A stretch of DNA of 17,954 nucleotides. Source: Spirochaetales bacterium (GTDB lineage: Bacteria > Spirochaetota > Spirochaetia > DSM-27196 > SLST01). The position numbers and the translations under genes were made by a program. Every line of letters begins with the position of its first letter. Position 1 is the stretch's first letter. Under the pieces are notes generated by a model that was given only the letters and a program-made list of their open reading frames with translations, made no database searches and was not told the DNA's origin. Shown one piece after another: positions 1-7,024 of this stretch. The DNA is taken from NCBI GenBank assembly GCA_028284845.1, contig JANQQY010000291.1, positions 1-17,954 of the forward strand, in the 5' to 3' direction.

Positions 1-333
1 CCGGGCGAGAAGGTATCGCAGAGGTCCACGCTGATCGCGCTTGAGAGCCCGAGCCGCGACGTGAATCTCGCGAAGGAAGTAGCGCCCGCCAAGAAGGAGG
101 GTCTCCGGGTGTAACAGATGGCGCTGTTGTACACACGAGGTACAGGTGCACCTCCAAGGGACCGAACGGTCGGGACCGGTGCAGGTGAGCACCCGCGCAA
201 GCTCGAGAGTCGTGGAGGCCTTGCCGGCGTAGTCGGGACCACAAAAGAGAAGCGTCGGGGGGAGCGTACGGTCGTGCACCTCGCTGGAAAGACGCGTGGT
301 GATTGGCTCCTGTCCAAGGATATTCTCAAACAT
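1..333 (-). CDS. holB: DNA polymerase III delta-prime subunit, N-terminal 111 residues (runs off window)
   Basis: The frame opens at the ATG at 333-331, eight bases inside the end of cvpA, and stays open to base 1. The protein begins MFENILGQEP, the usual opening of clamp-loader AAA+ subunits. It continues with a degenerate P-loop, GPDYAGKAST (residues 32-41), in which the residue after the lysine is Ala rather than Ser/Thr, as is common in delta-prime. A cysteine cluster follows (C51, C62, C64, C67), matching the zinc module of this subunit, then a HPETLLLGG stretch. Delta-prime is the stator of the clamp loader that places the beta clamp on DNA. The visible C-terminal part (RGPLRYLLAR) resembles spirochaetal versions. 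No good Shine-Dalgarno sequence precedes the ATG, so translation is probably coupled to cvpA. A generic DnaX-like AAA+ protein is the alternative; the remaining two thirds lie outside the window. Confidence 0.75.
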   Translation of the reverse strand, partial: MFENILGQEPITTRLSSEVHDRTLPPTLLFCGPDYAGKASTTLELARVLTCTGPDRSVPWRCTCTSCVQQRHLLHPETLLLGGRYFLREIHVAARALKRDQRGPLRYLLAR

Positions 334-814
334 CGACTCTGCCGGTACTTAGAAATTGGGCAGCGAACGGCAGGAACGGCAAGAGGATTCGCGCGAAGAT
401 GCTGTCGGCCAGGATCGGCTCAGGGTCAAAGAATGGTTGAATCTGGACCAAGAGAATCAGCACAAAGACTGCTAGCACTCCCTCAACGATTCCCAGAAAG
501 AAGCCGAGGGCGTGATCAAGGCGGTCCAGGTGAATCTTCTCGATCAGCCTGTTGAGTGCTGACTCGAAGAGTTTGACAACGAGGTAGATCAGCAGGAAGA
601 GGACAAGAAACGCAATGACCTGGCTCCAGACTGATGGACCCATGTACTGGTCAAGCAGAGCAGCCGCGAGTCCACTGAACAGAACGGCACCAATGATTCC
701 CAGGAAGAACGCCGCAGTGCCAAGCAACTCTTTCACGAAGCCACGAAAGGCGGCACGGAAGGCGAGGATCGCTACGATCACAAGGAAGACAATGTCGAGC
801 CCGGCGATTGTCAC
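326..814 (-). CDS. cvpA: CvpA family inner-membrane protein
   Basis: This 162-residue protein starts at GTG 814-812, overlapping the murG stop (GTGA). A GAGGAG ribosome-binding site lies just upstream within the last murG codons. It has about four hydrophobic segments (near residues 6-20, 30-52, 62-81 and 103-125). Two regions are typical of the CvpA family: the FRGFVKELLG stretch (19-32) and the amphipathic LDRLDHALGFFLGIVEG stretch (96-112). CvpA proteins are small inner-membrane proteins named for colicin V production in Escherichia coli; mutants of various bacteria show envelope defects, and the molecular role is not settled. The length fits the family. Tight overlaps on both sides place it in one transcript with murG and holB. 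Family assignment is firm; function is open. Confidence 0.88.
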   Translation of the reverse strand: MTIAGLDIVFLVIVAILAFRAAFRGFVKELLGTAAFFLGIIGAVLFSGLAAALLDQYMGPSVWSQVIAFLVLFLLIYLVVKLFESALNRLIEKIHLDRLDHALGFFLGIVEGVLAVFVLILLVQIQPFFDPEPILADSIFARILLPFLPFAAQFLSTGRVDV

Positions 815-1941
815 TCTCTCCTCGCTTTGCCCAATGCGCTTGCAAGAACGGCGTCCGCAATTCGTTCGACGGCGCCGGGTTGCGCAAAGGCGTATGCACG
901 GTCGCCGGTGGTCCGCCGGAGGCCGGAATCACGGAACGACCACAAAGCGTCCATGATCGCAGCATCATCGGTCGACTCGTCCCCGCTGGTCACCACGGCG
1001 GCCCCTGCGCCCGCAGCCTCAAAGAGGCGGGCGTTGCGAATCTGATCGCCACGAGTGCCCACGACAAGGGGGACCATGAGGAGGGGCTTCCTGCAGGCGG
1101 CACCCTCCCAGAGCGTGCCGGCACCCGATCTGCAGAGGATAAGGTCCGCTGCGGCGAGAAGATCGGGGAGTTCGTCGCTGAAGTAACTCCTCCCGAAGTA
1201 TGATGCGCTCGGCGGGAGGGGCTCGCTAGCTCCTCCGCATTGATGAACAATCCTCCACTCCTGTTCGATGCCGTTCTGATTGCGAGCGATAAAACCGTTG
1301 AGCTGTGTCGCACCCTGGCTACCGCCAAGGACGAGGAGAATCGGTCGGACGTCATCCCGTCCAAATCCGGCAATCGCGAAGCCGCGATCGCGGTCTCCTC
1401 TGATGATCGCTTCGCGTATTGGGTTTCCGGAGACCTCAACTCGAGGTCTGAGCCGTTCGGGCAGGAGGTCCCGTACCGACTCGTACGCGACGAGCAGTCG
1501 AGATGAAGAGCGCGCATTGATACGAGTGGCAAGCCCCGGATCCGCGTCGCTCTCGTGGGACACCACGGGTATTCCACACAGGCGCGCAGCAAAGACGGCA
1601 GGAACGCTCACAAAGCCGCCTTTCGAGAAGAGGACCTGAGCACGATGCGAGCGAAGGATGGATACCGCCGCGAAAACTCCCGCGATCACGCGAAAGAGAT
1701 CCGTGACGTTACGGAATGAGACGTAGCGCCGAAGCTTGCCTGTGGGAATTCGGGCGAAACGCACTCCGGCATTCGGAACGATCTCCGACTCAAGAGCGTC
1801 GCCGCCAATCCAGACCACATCAAGGTCGCACCCGCTCTTGTCCGTAGACCGACGCAGCCCTTCGAGCACTGCCAGCCCTGGGTACACGTGTCCACCGGAT
1901 CCGCCGCCCGTAAGGGCAATACGAATCACATCGCCTTGCAT
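811..1941 (-). CDS. murG: MurG: UDP-GlcNAc:undecaprenyl-PP-MurNAc-pentapeptide GlcNAc transferase
   Basis: MurG adds GlcNAc to lipid I on the cytoplasmic face of the inner membrane, giving lipid II for peptidoglycan. The 376-residue protein shows the family's glycine loops: TGGGSGGHVYPG at residues 11-22, FSKGGFVSVP at 105-114, and LGGSQGA at 205-211. It also has GNPIR (172-176), the SHESDADPG form of the acceptor-side motif (128-136), and the donor-binding region around LCRSGAGTLWE (269-279). I chose the ATG at 1941-1939. A GTG four codons in (1929-1927) has a better-placed AAGG and is a real alternative. The open frame reaches further upstream, but those residues lie outside the family and overlap the divergent gene at 1973. 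The stop overlaps the cvpA start, so this is the first visible gene of a murG-cvpA-holB operon. Confidence 0.95.
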   Translation of the reverse strand: MQGDVIRIALTGGGSGGHVYPGLAVLEGLRRSTDKSGCDLDVVWIGGDALESEIVPNAGVRFARIPTGKLRRYVSFRNVTDLFRVIAGVFAAVSILRSHRAQVLFSKGGFVSVPAVFAARLCGIPVVSHESDADPGLATRINARSSSRLLVAYESVRDLLPERLRPRVEVSGNPIREAIIRGDRDRGFAIAGFGRDDVRPILLVLGGSQGATQLNGFIARNQNGIEQEWRIVHQCGGASEPLPPSASYFGRSYFSDELPDLLAAADLILCRSGAGTLWEGAACRKPLLMVPLVVGTRGDQIRNARLFEAAGAGAAVVTSGDESTDDAAIMDALWSFRDSGLRRTTGDRAYAFAQPGAVERIADAVLASALGKARRE

Positions 1942-1972
1942 TTCACTTTTGGTTGCGATACGAAAAGGTACC

Positions 1973-2743
1973 ATGCTGCAAAGACGCTGGGCAATCGTGG
2001 CCGCGGCACTCATGATGGCCCCCATTCCGCAACTCCTTACCGCACAATCACCTGAGCTCTCCGAGCTTCTGCCCCGGCTCTCGACCGAACAGGTCGAGCT
2101 GCTTCTGCAAACAGGCGAGATATCCCGAACGATGCGAAACGGTCAGGTTGAGTTTGCGCCGGCCTTTGCAGACTCGATCCTCCAAGACAACGCGACAATC
2201 GATCCCACGATCGGCGTTGAGGTCTTATTCGTCCTTCGTGAAACGCACGAGATCGACGCCGCCCTTCTTACCCAGCTGCAGGCGATCAGCACAATGGAAG
2301 GAATCGAGTACTACTCGGCGAGCAGGGAACGAATGCGAACCCTTTTTGTCGAGTCGTGGGTCGTGGACGAGGCGAACCGGCGTGAGGCGCTCCCAGATCC
2401 ATCGGCATCGACGCTTTCAGACGCAGATACCATCTTTATTCGGCAGCGCGACTCCAGCTTCGGGGTCAACTACTCGCGCCTCGATTACTCGGTCCGGGAG
2501 GAAGCCGTTCGGCTCCGGATGACCAATCTGGATTCCATGAGCTACCGAGGGATCATTCCGGCCGTGAGCGCCGGCCGGCTCCAGCTCAATATCGTTCTCG
2601 TCCCCTTTGATGGAGGCACACTCTTCTACGGAGCGAGTGCCGCGAGACCGATCTCATTGCTCGGGATGGATGAGCGAGTCCAACGATCGTTCTACCATCG
2701 CCTGGTGGCGCTCCACTCGTGGTTCGTCGGGCAGACAGAGTAG
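1973..2743 (+). CDS. Secreted protein of unknown function (256 aa)
   Basis: The start ATG at 1973 follows an AAAAGG ribosome-binding site by a few bases. The open frame extends upstream, but only antisense to murG. The N-terminus is a signal peptide: RR at 4-5, a hydrophobic run 7-23, and probable cleavage after LTA (22-24). There is no lipobox cysteine, so a soluble periplasmic protein is likely. The mature part is mixed alpha/beta, with recognisable stretches GVEVLFVLRE (81-90), GIEYYSASRERMRTLF (110-125) and, near the end, RLQLNIVLVPFDGGTLFYG (202-220). I see no catalytic motif. It resembles the secreted hypothetical proteins annotated in spirochaetes, possibly the DUF6675 group, but I cannot confirm this. 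It is separated by 31 bases from divergent murG and by 107 from pstS, so it is probably its own transcript. Confidence 0.8.
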   Translation: MLQRRWAIVAAALMMAPIPQLLTAQSPELSELLPRLSTEQVELLLQTGEISRTMRNGQVEFAPAFADSILQDNATIDPTIGVEVLFVLRETHEIDAALLTQLQAISTMEGIEYYSASRERMRTLFVESWVVDEANRREALPDPSASTLSDADTIFIRQRDSSFGVNYSRLDYSVREEAVRLRMTNLDSMSYRGIIPAVSAGRLQLNIVLVPFDGGTLFYGASAARPISLLGMDERVQRSFYHRLVALHSWFVGQTE

Positions 2744-2773
2744 GCTCGCCCTCAGCCCGCATCCTCATCGTAT

Positions 2774-2817
2774 TCTAACTCGCCTCTAACATTCTACGAA
2801 TCAGCCGTTTCGATACT
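2774..2817 (+). promoter_or_regulatory. Candidate Pho box and -10 element of the pst-pho operon
   Basis: The 107-base gap before pstS contains TCTAAC twice, at 2774-2779 and 2785-2790, exactly 11 bases apart. A related TCTACG follows at 2793-2798. Direct repeats with 11-bp period are the known layout of PhoB/PhoP binding sites in several phyla, where the unit differs (TTAACA-like in Bacillus, CTTAACCT-like in cyanobacteria). GATACT at 2812-2817 matches the -10 consensus at four of six positions, and there is no convincing -35, as expected for an activator-dependent promoter. The resulting leader would be about 28 bases and includes a strong AAGGAGGA ribosome-binding site at 2839-2846. PhoB is encoded in the same operon. 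The repeat is seen directly; its function is inferred. Confidence 0.5.
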
Positions 2818-2850
2818 CTGCGCAATCACCTACCCTTCAAGGAGGAACCA

Positions 2851-3852
2851 ATGAAGAAGGTAGTTCTCGCACTCCTCATCGGTATGACAGTCGTAGCGTT
2901 TGGATTTGCCACAGCAGAGGCAGAGACGGGCGGCGACTCCGATGAGGGCCTCTCCTGGATCATCGACGGCGACGACGCGATTCTCCCCGGCGTGAATCCT
3001 CTCGAAGTCTCAGGCGACATCGTTGTTGCCGGCAGCTCGACGGTTTTCCCGCTCGCTGAGAACCTGATCGCGCGCTTCTACGACGAGGGATACTCCACGT
3101 CGAACACGCTGACCTACACCTCGATCGGTTCGAGCGCAGGTTTTGAGCGATTCGCCGGGGGCGACTCCGATATCTCGGGTGCAAGTCGACCGATTCGCGA
3201 AGCAGAAGTTGCAGAGTCACAGGCGAACGGCCTTGAGCCGCTCGAGTTCACCATTGCGTTCGACGCTCTCGCGGTGGTCATTCACCCGACCAACACCTGG
3301 GCGACAGATCTGACCTTTGAAGAGCTCGCAATCGCCTTCAGCACCGCCGAAACCTGGGCCGATGTTCGCGCCGGCTTCCCTGAGGTCGAGATCTCACGGT
3401 ACATCCCGGGCACAGACAGCGGTACCTTCGGTTACTTCGTGGAAGAGATCTTCGACGATGAGACCGAGCCCATTCTGAACGCTGCACGCACGCAGCTCTC
3501 TGAGGACGACAACGTTCTTGTACAGGGAGTTGAAGGCGAAGAGGGCGCGATCGGATTCTTCGGATTCGCATACTACGTGGAAGAGCAGGACCGACTTGGC
3601 GTCCTCAACATTGAAGGCGTGACGCCGAGCGCCGCGACGGTCGCTGACCTGAGCTATCCGCTCGCTCGCCCACTCTTTATGTACAGTGACGCCAACATCA
3701 TGCGTGACAAGCCGCAGGTCGCCGCGTTCCTGAACTTCGTTCTGACTTACGGTGGAGAAGAGGCCCAGAAAATTGGGTACTTCCTCGCTCCGGAAGCTCA
3801 GAAGAATGAAGCAAAAGAGCTCTGGGTCGAGGTCATGGACGGTCTCTACTAA
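2851..3852 (+). CDS. pstS: PstS: periplasmic phosphate-binding protein
   Basis: PstS captures phosphate in the periplasm and delivers it to PstCA. The 333-residue protein has a signal peptide (KK at 2-3, hydrophobic core 4-19, likely cleavage after AEA at 22-24) and no lipobox. Phosphate-contacting loops typical of PstS are visible: GSSTVFP (61-67), SIGSSAGFERF (91-101), SDISGASRPI (106-115) and PGTDSGTFGYF (186-196). The C-terminal lobe contains GAIGFFGFAYY (232-242). The start follows a near-perfect AAGGAGGA ribosome-binding site at 2839-2846, which suggests high expression. The mature protein is acid-rich, beginning with ETGGDSDEG. It is first in a seven-gene operon and is followed by a hairpin that probably lets it be made in excess of the permease genes. 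Confidence 0.97.
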   Translation: MKKVVLALLIGMTVVAFGFATAEAETGGDSDEGLSWIIDGDDAILPGVNPLEVSGDIVVAGSSTVFPLAENLIARFYDEGYSTSNTLTYTSIGSSAGFERFAGGDSDISGASRPIREAEVAESQANGLEPLEFTIAFDALAVVIHPTNTWATDLTFEELAIAFSTAETWADVRAGFPEVEISRYIPGTDSGTFGYFVEEIFDDETEPILNAARTQLSEDDNVLVQGVEGEEGAIGFFGFAYYVEEQDRLGVLNIEGVTPSAATVADLSYPLARPLFMYSDANIMRDKPQVAAFLNFVLTYGGEEAQKIGYFLAPEAQKNEAKELWVEVMDGLY

Positions 3853-3872
3853 GCCCTGGTAGCAATTCGCAG

Positions 3873-3900
3873 AAGGAGGCGACGTTGTCGCCTCCTTTTT
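3873..3900 (+). terminator. Hairpin with T tract between pstS and pstC (partial terminator / mRNA 3'-end stabiliser)
   Basis: AAGGAGGCGAC (3873-3883) and GTCGCCTCCTT (3887-3897) are perfect inverted copies. They give an 11-bp GC-rich stem with a three-base loop, followed by T residues to 3900. The structure ends only six bases before the pstC ribosome-binding site. This is the form of a Rho-independent terminator. Because pstC lies on the same strand 14 bases further on without an evident promoter of its own, it probably acts as an attenuator. It would stop most transcripts after pstS, stabilise the pstS message and let a minority read on. Confidence 0.9.
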
Positions 3901-3914
3901 GGTATGAGGTGATA

Positions 3915-4838
3915 ATGAGCGAAAGCAAAGCCAACTCGACGGAGTTCAAACACAAGATCAAGGTTCACGAAGAGATCATCCGCGTGATGCTGTTCGCCTC
4001 GGCCGCAGCATCAATTCTGATCACGGTTGGTATCGTCGTGATTCTTGGACGAGAATCGATTCCCTTCTTTGCGGACCCTCGGGTCACCTTCCGAGAGTTT
4101 TTTGGCTCAACGCGCTGGCAGCCTCAGATTGAGGCGTTCGGCGTCTGGCCGCTCGTAACCGCAACGATGATGACGAGTGGAATCGCAATGCTTGTAGCGG
4201 GTCCAATCGGACTCTTTGTCGCCATCTATCTGAGCGAGTATGCAACGCAAAGGGTGCGATCGTGGCTCAAGCCGGTCTTGGAGATCCTCTCCGGCATTCC
4301 AACCGTCGTCTACGGCTACTTCGCGCTGACCTTTATGACGCCTCTTCTCCGATCCATTTTTGGCAACGACATCGTAGAGATCTACAATACCGGTTCCGCC
4401 GGACTCGTCATTGGCGTCCTGATCATCCCGCTCGTTTCGTCGTTAGCCGAGGACGCGCTGAGCGCTGTGCCTGTCTCGCTTCGCGAGGCGGCCTACGGAT
4501 TGGGCGGCACCAAGATGGAGACGGCGCTCAGGGTGGTGCTCCCCGCTGCGATCTCCGGAATTGCTGCCTCGTTTATTGTTGCCCTATCACGGGCGGTAGG
4601 CGAGACGATGATCGTCTCGCTGGCAGCAGGCGCCGGCCCCAACTTCACGTTCAACCCATTCCGAGCGGCAGAGACGATCACAGGACATATCGTGCGCATT
4701 AGCGGCGGTGACATCGGCTACGACACGCTCGACTACAACAGCGTATTCGCACTCGGCCTGCTTCTCTTCCTCATCACACTCACCTTGAACATGATCAGCC
4801 GCAGAATCGTGACGAAGTACCGTGAGGTCTATGAATGA
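3915..4838 (+). CDS. pstC: PstC: phosphate ABC transporter permease
   Basis: PstC is one of the two inner-membrane permease subunits of the high-affinity phosphate importer. The 307-residue protein has a cytoplasmic N-terminus of about 22 residues. Hydrophobic segments lie near 23-45, 78-104, 124-141, 160-178, 212-240 and 275-294, the expected six. The loop that docks on PstB is visible as LREAAYGLGGTK (189-200), followed by VVLPAAISGI (207-216). The ATG at 3915 is chosen because GAGGTGAT (3906-3913) precedes it; an upstream TTG in the same frame lies inside the hairpin and has no support. The stop overlaps the pstA start as ATGA. Length and topology are ordinary for the family. Confidence 0.96.
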   Translation: MSESKANSTEFKHKIKVHEEIIRVMLFASAAASILITVGIVVILGRESIPFFADPRVTFREFFGSTRWQPQIEAFGVWPLVTATMMTSGIAMLVAGPIGLFVAIYLSEYATQRVRSWLKPVLEILSGIPTVVYGYFALTFMTPLLRSIFGNDIVEIYNTGSAGLVIGVLIIPLVSSLAEDALSAVPVSLREAAYGLGGTKMETALRVVLPAAISGIAASFIVALSRAVGETMIVSLAAGAGPNFTFNPFRAAETITGHIVRISGGDIGYDTLDYNSVFALGLLLFLITLTLNMISRRIVTKYREVYE

Positions 4839-6103
4839 GTGAGTTTGCCACCACGAATCACTACGGTACCGAAACAGATACACGCGAGAACATCAGCAGG
4901 AGGCGAACCGCCGGAACGATCTGGCGATATGTCTTCTACCTATCAACGAGCATCGCTGTCATGGCGCTGGTCATTCTGATCCTGAACATCATCAGCGGGG
5001 CGTTCGGATATGTAGCCGTTAAGAACACGATCGAGCCTGAGACCCTCTCAGAACGCGGTGCTCCGCTGACAGAGCTCTCGAGCGAAGAGCTGATCGCCAT
5101 TCTTGAGGCAAACGTGAGTACGGGCCTGCTCCGCAGGCTCAACTTTGAAGAGCCGCTCGCAGAACGGTCATTGGATGATCTCGTGGAGCTGGTCCGTATT
5201 CGAGTCGTCAATCCACAGATTGAAGAGACGTGGAATCTGTTCCCATCCATCTTCAATCGGCGCGAGATCGACGAGTGGATGAACACAAAAGCGGAGCCTG
5301 GGACTCGACTGGAGTTTCGCGTCTGGCTCACGGCACGCTTCATTGTGAGTCCGCAGAACCCCGACCCGCAGTTCGCCGGCGTGCGTACGGCGATCCTCGG
5401 TTCGCTCTGGATGATTCTCATCACGATCGTCTTCGCATTTCCGCTTGGCGTTGGCGCCGCTATCTACCTTGAGGAGTATGCGCGTGATACGTTCGTCAAC
5501 CGGATCATCCGAGTCAACATCTACAATCTGTCGGGCGTTCCGTCGATCATCTACGGTCTTCTCGGACTCGCCTTCTTTGTACGGATCATGGGTCCCATCA
5601 CGAGTGGTGCGGTCTTTGGGGCATCGGCGACAACTGATCCAACAGGACGCACGGTTCTGTCTGCCGGACTCACGCTCGGGCTCCTGATTCTGCCGATCAT
5701 CATCATCAGCTCACAAGAGGCGATCCGAGCGGTGCCCCAGTCGCTGCGGGAATCGAGCTACGGCCTGGGTGGAACAAAGTGGCAGACAATCTGGCACCAT
5801 GTGATCCCCGCCTCATTCGACAGGATTCTCACCGGAGCGATTCTTGCCGTCTCACGAGCGACCGGCGACACTGCGACGCTCATTCTGACCGGAGCGGCGA
5901 CGGTGATCTTTATTGATCCAAGGTCACTATTTACCCAATTCACCGCTCTACCAATACAGATCTACCAATGGTCGGCACGACCTCAGGGGGCCTTCCGAAA
6001 CGTCGCGGCTGCGGCGATCATTGTGCTTCTCGTGCTTCTTCTGACCATGAACGCGTTCGCGATCATTATGCGAGACCGGATCCGAAAACGGAGGCTTATG
6101 TAA
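4835..6103 (+). CDS. pstA: PstA: phosphate ABC transporter permease with large periplasmic insertion
   Basis: PstA is the second permease subunit. The core is clear: TM2 begins near residue 183 (AILGSLWMILITIVF). The ABC-docking loop LRESSYGLGGTKWQTIW (304-320) is followed by VIPASFDRI, and hydrophobic segments lie near 233-250, 276-292, 332-360 and 388-411. At 422 residues it is about 120-140 longer than a typical PstA. The extra length lies between TM1 (32-54) and TM2, roughly residues 60-182. That stretch is hydrophilic and helix-rich, with LTELSSEELIAILEANV (78-94) and LDDLVELVRIRV (113-124), and should face the periplasm. Long PstA forms exist in other bacteria; the role of the insertion is unknown to me. 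The gene overlaps pstC (ATGA) and pstB (TAATG), so translation is likely coupled. Confidence 0.95.
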   Translation: MSEFATTNHYGTETDTRENISRRRTAGTIWRYVFYLSTSIAVMALVILILNIISGAFGYVAVKNTIEPETLSERGAPLTELSSEELIAILEANVSTGLLRRLNFEEPLAERSLDDLVELVRIRVVNPQIEETWNLFPSIFNRREIDEWMNTKAEPGTRLEFRVWLTARFIVSPQNPDPQFAGVRTAILGSLWMILITIVFAFPLGVGAAIYLEEYARDTFVNRIIRVNIYNLSGVPSIIYGLLGLAFFVRIMGPITSGAVFGASATTDPTGRTVLSAGLTLGLLILPIIIISSQEAIRAVPQSLRESSYGLGGTKWQTIWHHVIPASFDRILTGAILAVSRATGDTATLILTGAATVIFIDPRSLFTQFTALPIQIYQWSARPQGAFRNVAAAAIIVLLVLLLTMNAFAIIMRDRIRKRRLM

Positions 6104-7002
6104 TGGACAGCAAGACGGATACGTCTGAAGAATTCGCAGGGGATTCGACTGAAGCCGGCGGCAGCCAAGACGCCCTCAAGCGAGCTATGGCCGCCTCGAC
6201 CTCCGCCACTGCGGCCGCGCCGGAGGACACCGACGGTGGACCGGTCGCCGTCGAAATTGCCGACCTCAACTTCTTCTACGGTGATTTTCACGCCGTGACG
6301 GACGTGAGCCTCAGGTTCCGGACGAACGAGGTCACGGCACTCATTGGACCCTCAGGATGTGGCAAGAGCACTGTGCTACGCACCATCAACAGGATGAACG
6401 ATCTGATCCCGGGAACCCGGGCCGATGGACGGGTCCTCTTCAATGGAAAGAACGTCTACGACGACGACGTTGATCCTGTTGAAATCAGACGGCGAATCGG
6501 GATGGTTTTCCAGAAGCCAAACCCGTTTCCCAAGTCGATCTACGACAACATCACATGGGGTGCCCGGATCAACGGCTACAAGGGCGACTACGATGAATTG
6601 GTTGAGAACTCCCTGCGACGCGCCGCGTTGTGGGACGAGGTGAAGGACAAACTCAGGCAGAACGCACTTCGTCTCTCTGGTGGGCAGCAACAGCGACTCT
6701 GTATCGCACGAACGATCGCCGTCGAGCCGGAGATCATCCTGATGGATGAGCCGGCGTCTGCGCTCGATCCAATCTCCACAAGCAAGATAGAGGATCTGAT
6801 CTTCGAGCTGAAGGAGCGATTCACCATCATCATCGTGACGCACAACATGCAACAGGCAGGACGCATCTCAGATAAGACTGCGTTCTTCATGGTGAATGAC
6901 AAGAGATCAGGTTATCTGGTTGAATGGGGAAAGACTCGGGAGCTGTTCTTCAATCCGAAAGACGAACGGACTGAGGCCTACATCTCCGGCCGGTTCGGAT
7001 GA
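6103..7002 (+). CDS. pstB: PstB: phosphate ABC transporter ATPase
   Basis: PstB is the cytoplasmic ATPase that powers the phosphate importer. All ABC motifs are intact in the 299-residue protein: Walker A GPSGCGKST (82-90), Q-loop in FQKPNPFP (136-143), signature LSGGQQQR (191-198), Walker B IILMDEPASALDP (211-223), and switch His in THN (246-248). QKPNPFPKSIYDNI is the family hallmark. The ATG at 6103 shares its first base with the pstA stop (TAATG), and GGAGG lies upstream. The open frame extends further 5' but only over pstA. An N-terminal extension of about 45 residues, rich in Ala, Ser, Thr, Asp and Glu, precedes the ATPase domain; most PstB proteins start near residue 46 of this one. 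Confidence 0.97.
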   Translation: MDSKTDTSEEFAGDSTEAGGSQDALKRAMAASTSATAAAPEDTDGGPVAVEIADLNFFYGDFHAVTDVSLRFRTNEVTALIGPSGCGKSTVLRTINRMNDLIPGTRADGRVLFNGKNVYDDDVDPVEIRRRIGMVFQKPNPFPKSIYDNITWGARINGYKGDYDELVENSLRRAALWDEVKDKLRQNALRLSGGQQQRLCIARTIAVEPEIILMDEPASALDPISTSKIEDLIFELKERFTIIIVTHNMQQAGRISDKTAFFMVNDKRSGYLVEWGKTRELFFNPKDERTEAYISGRFG

Positions 7003-7024
7003 TGTAGAGAAGAGGAGCTGAACT

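Noticed and set aside
118..555. Plus-strand open frame of 145 codons at the left edge
   Set aside because: It is antisense to holB and cvpA, which have clear family motifs; its own product is Arg/Gly-rich with no domain.
1936..1972. Possible promoter (TTGCAT and TACGAA) before the 1973 gene
   Set aside because: Both hexamers match only about half of the consensus and the spacing alone is not enough to support a call.
1942..2025. 28-residue N-terminal extension of murG
   Set aside because: MurG proteins begin just before the GGGSGGH loop, and the extension overlaps the signal-peptide region of the divergent gene.
3885..3914. Earlier TTG start for pstC
   Set aside because: It lies within the terminator hairpin and has no ribosome-binding site, while the ATG at 3915 has a good one.
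5968..6102. Upstream extension of pstB
   Set aside because: It is the pstA coding region in another frame; the ATG at 6103 has a GGAGG site and the TAATG overlap.
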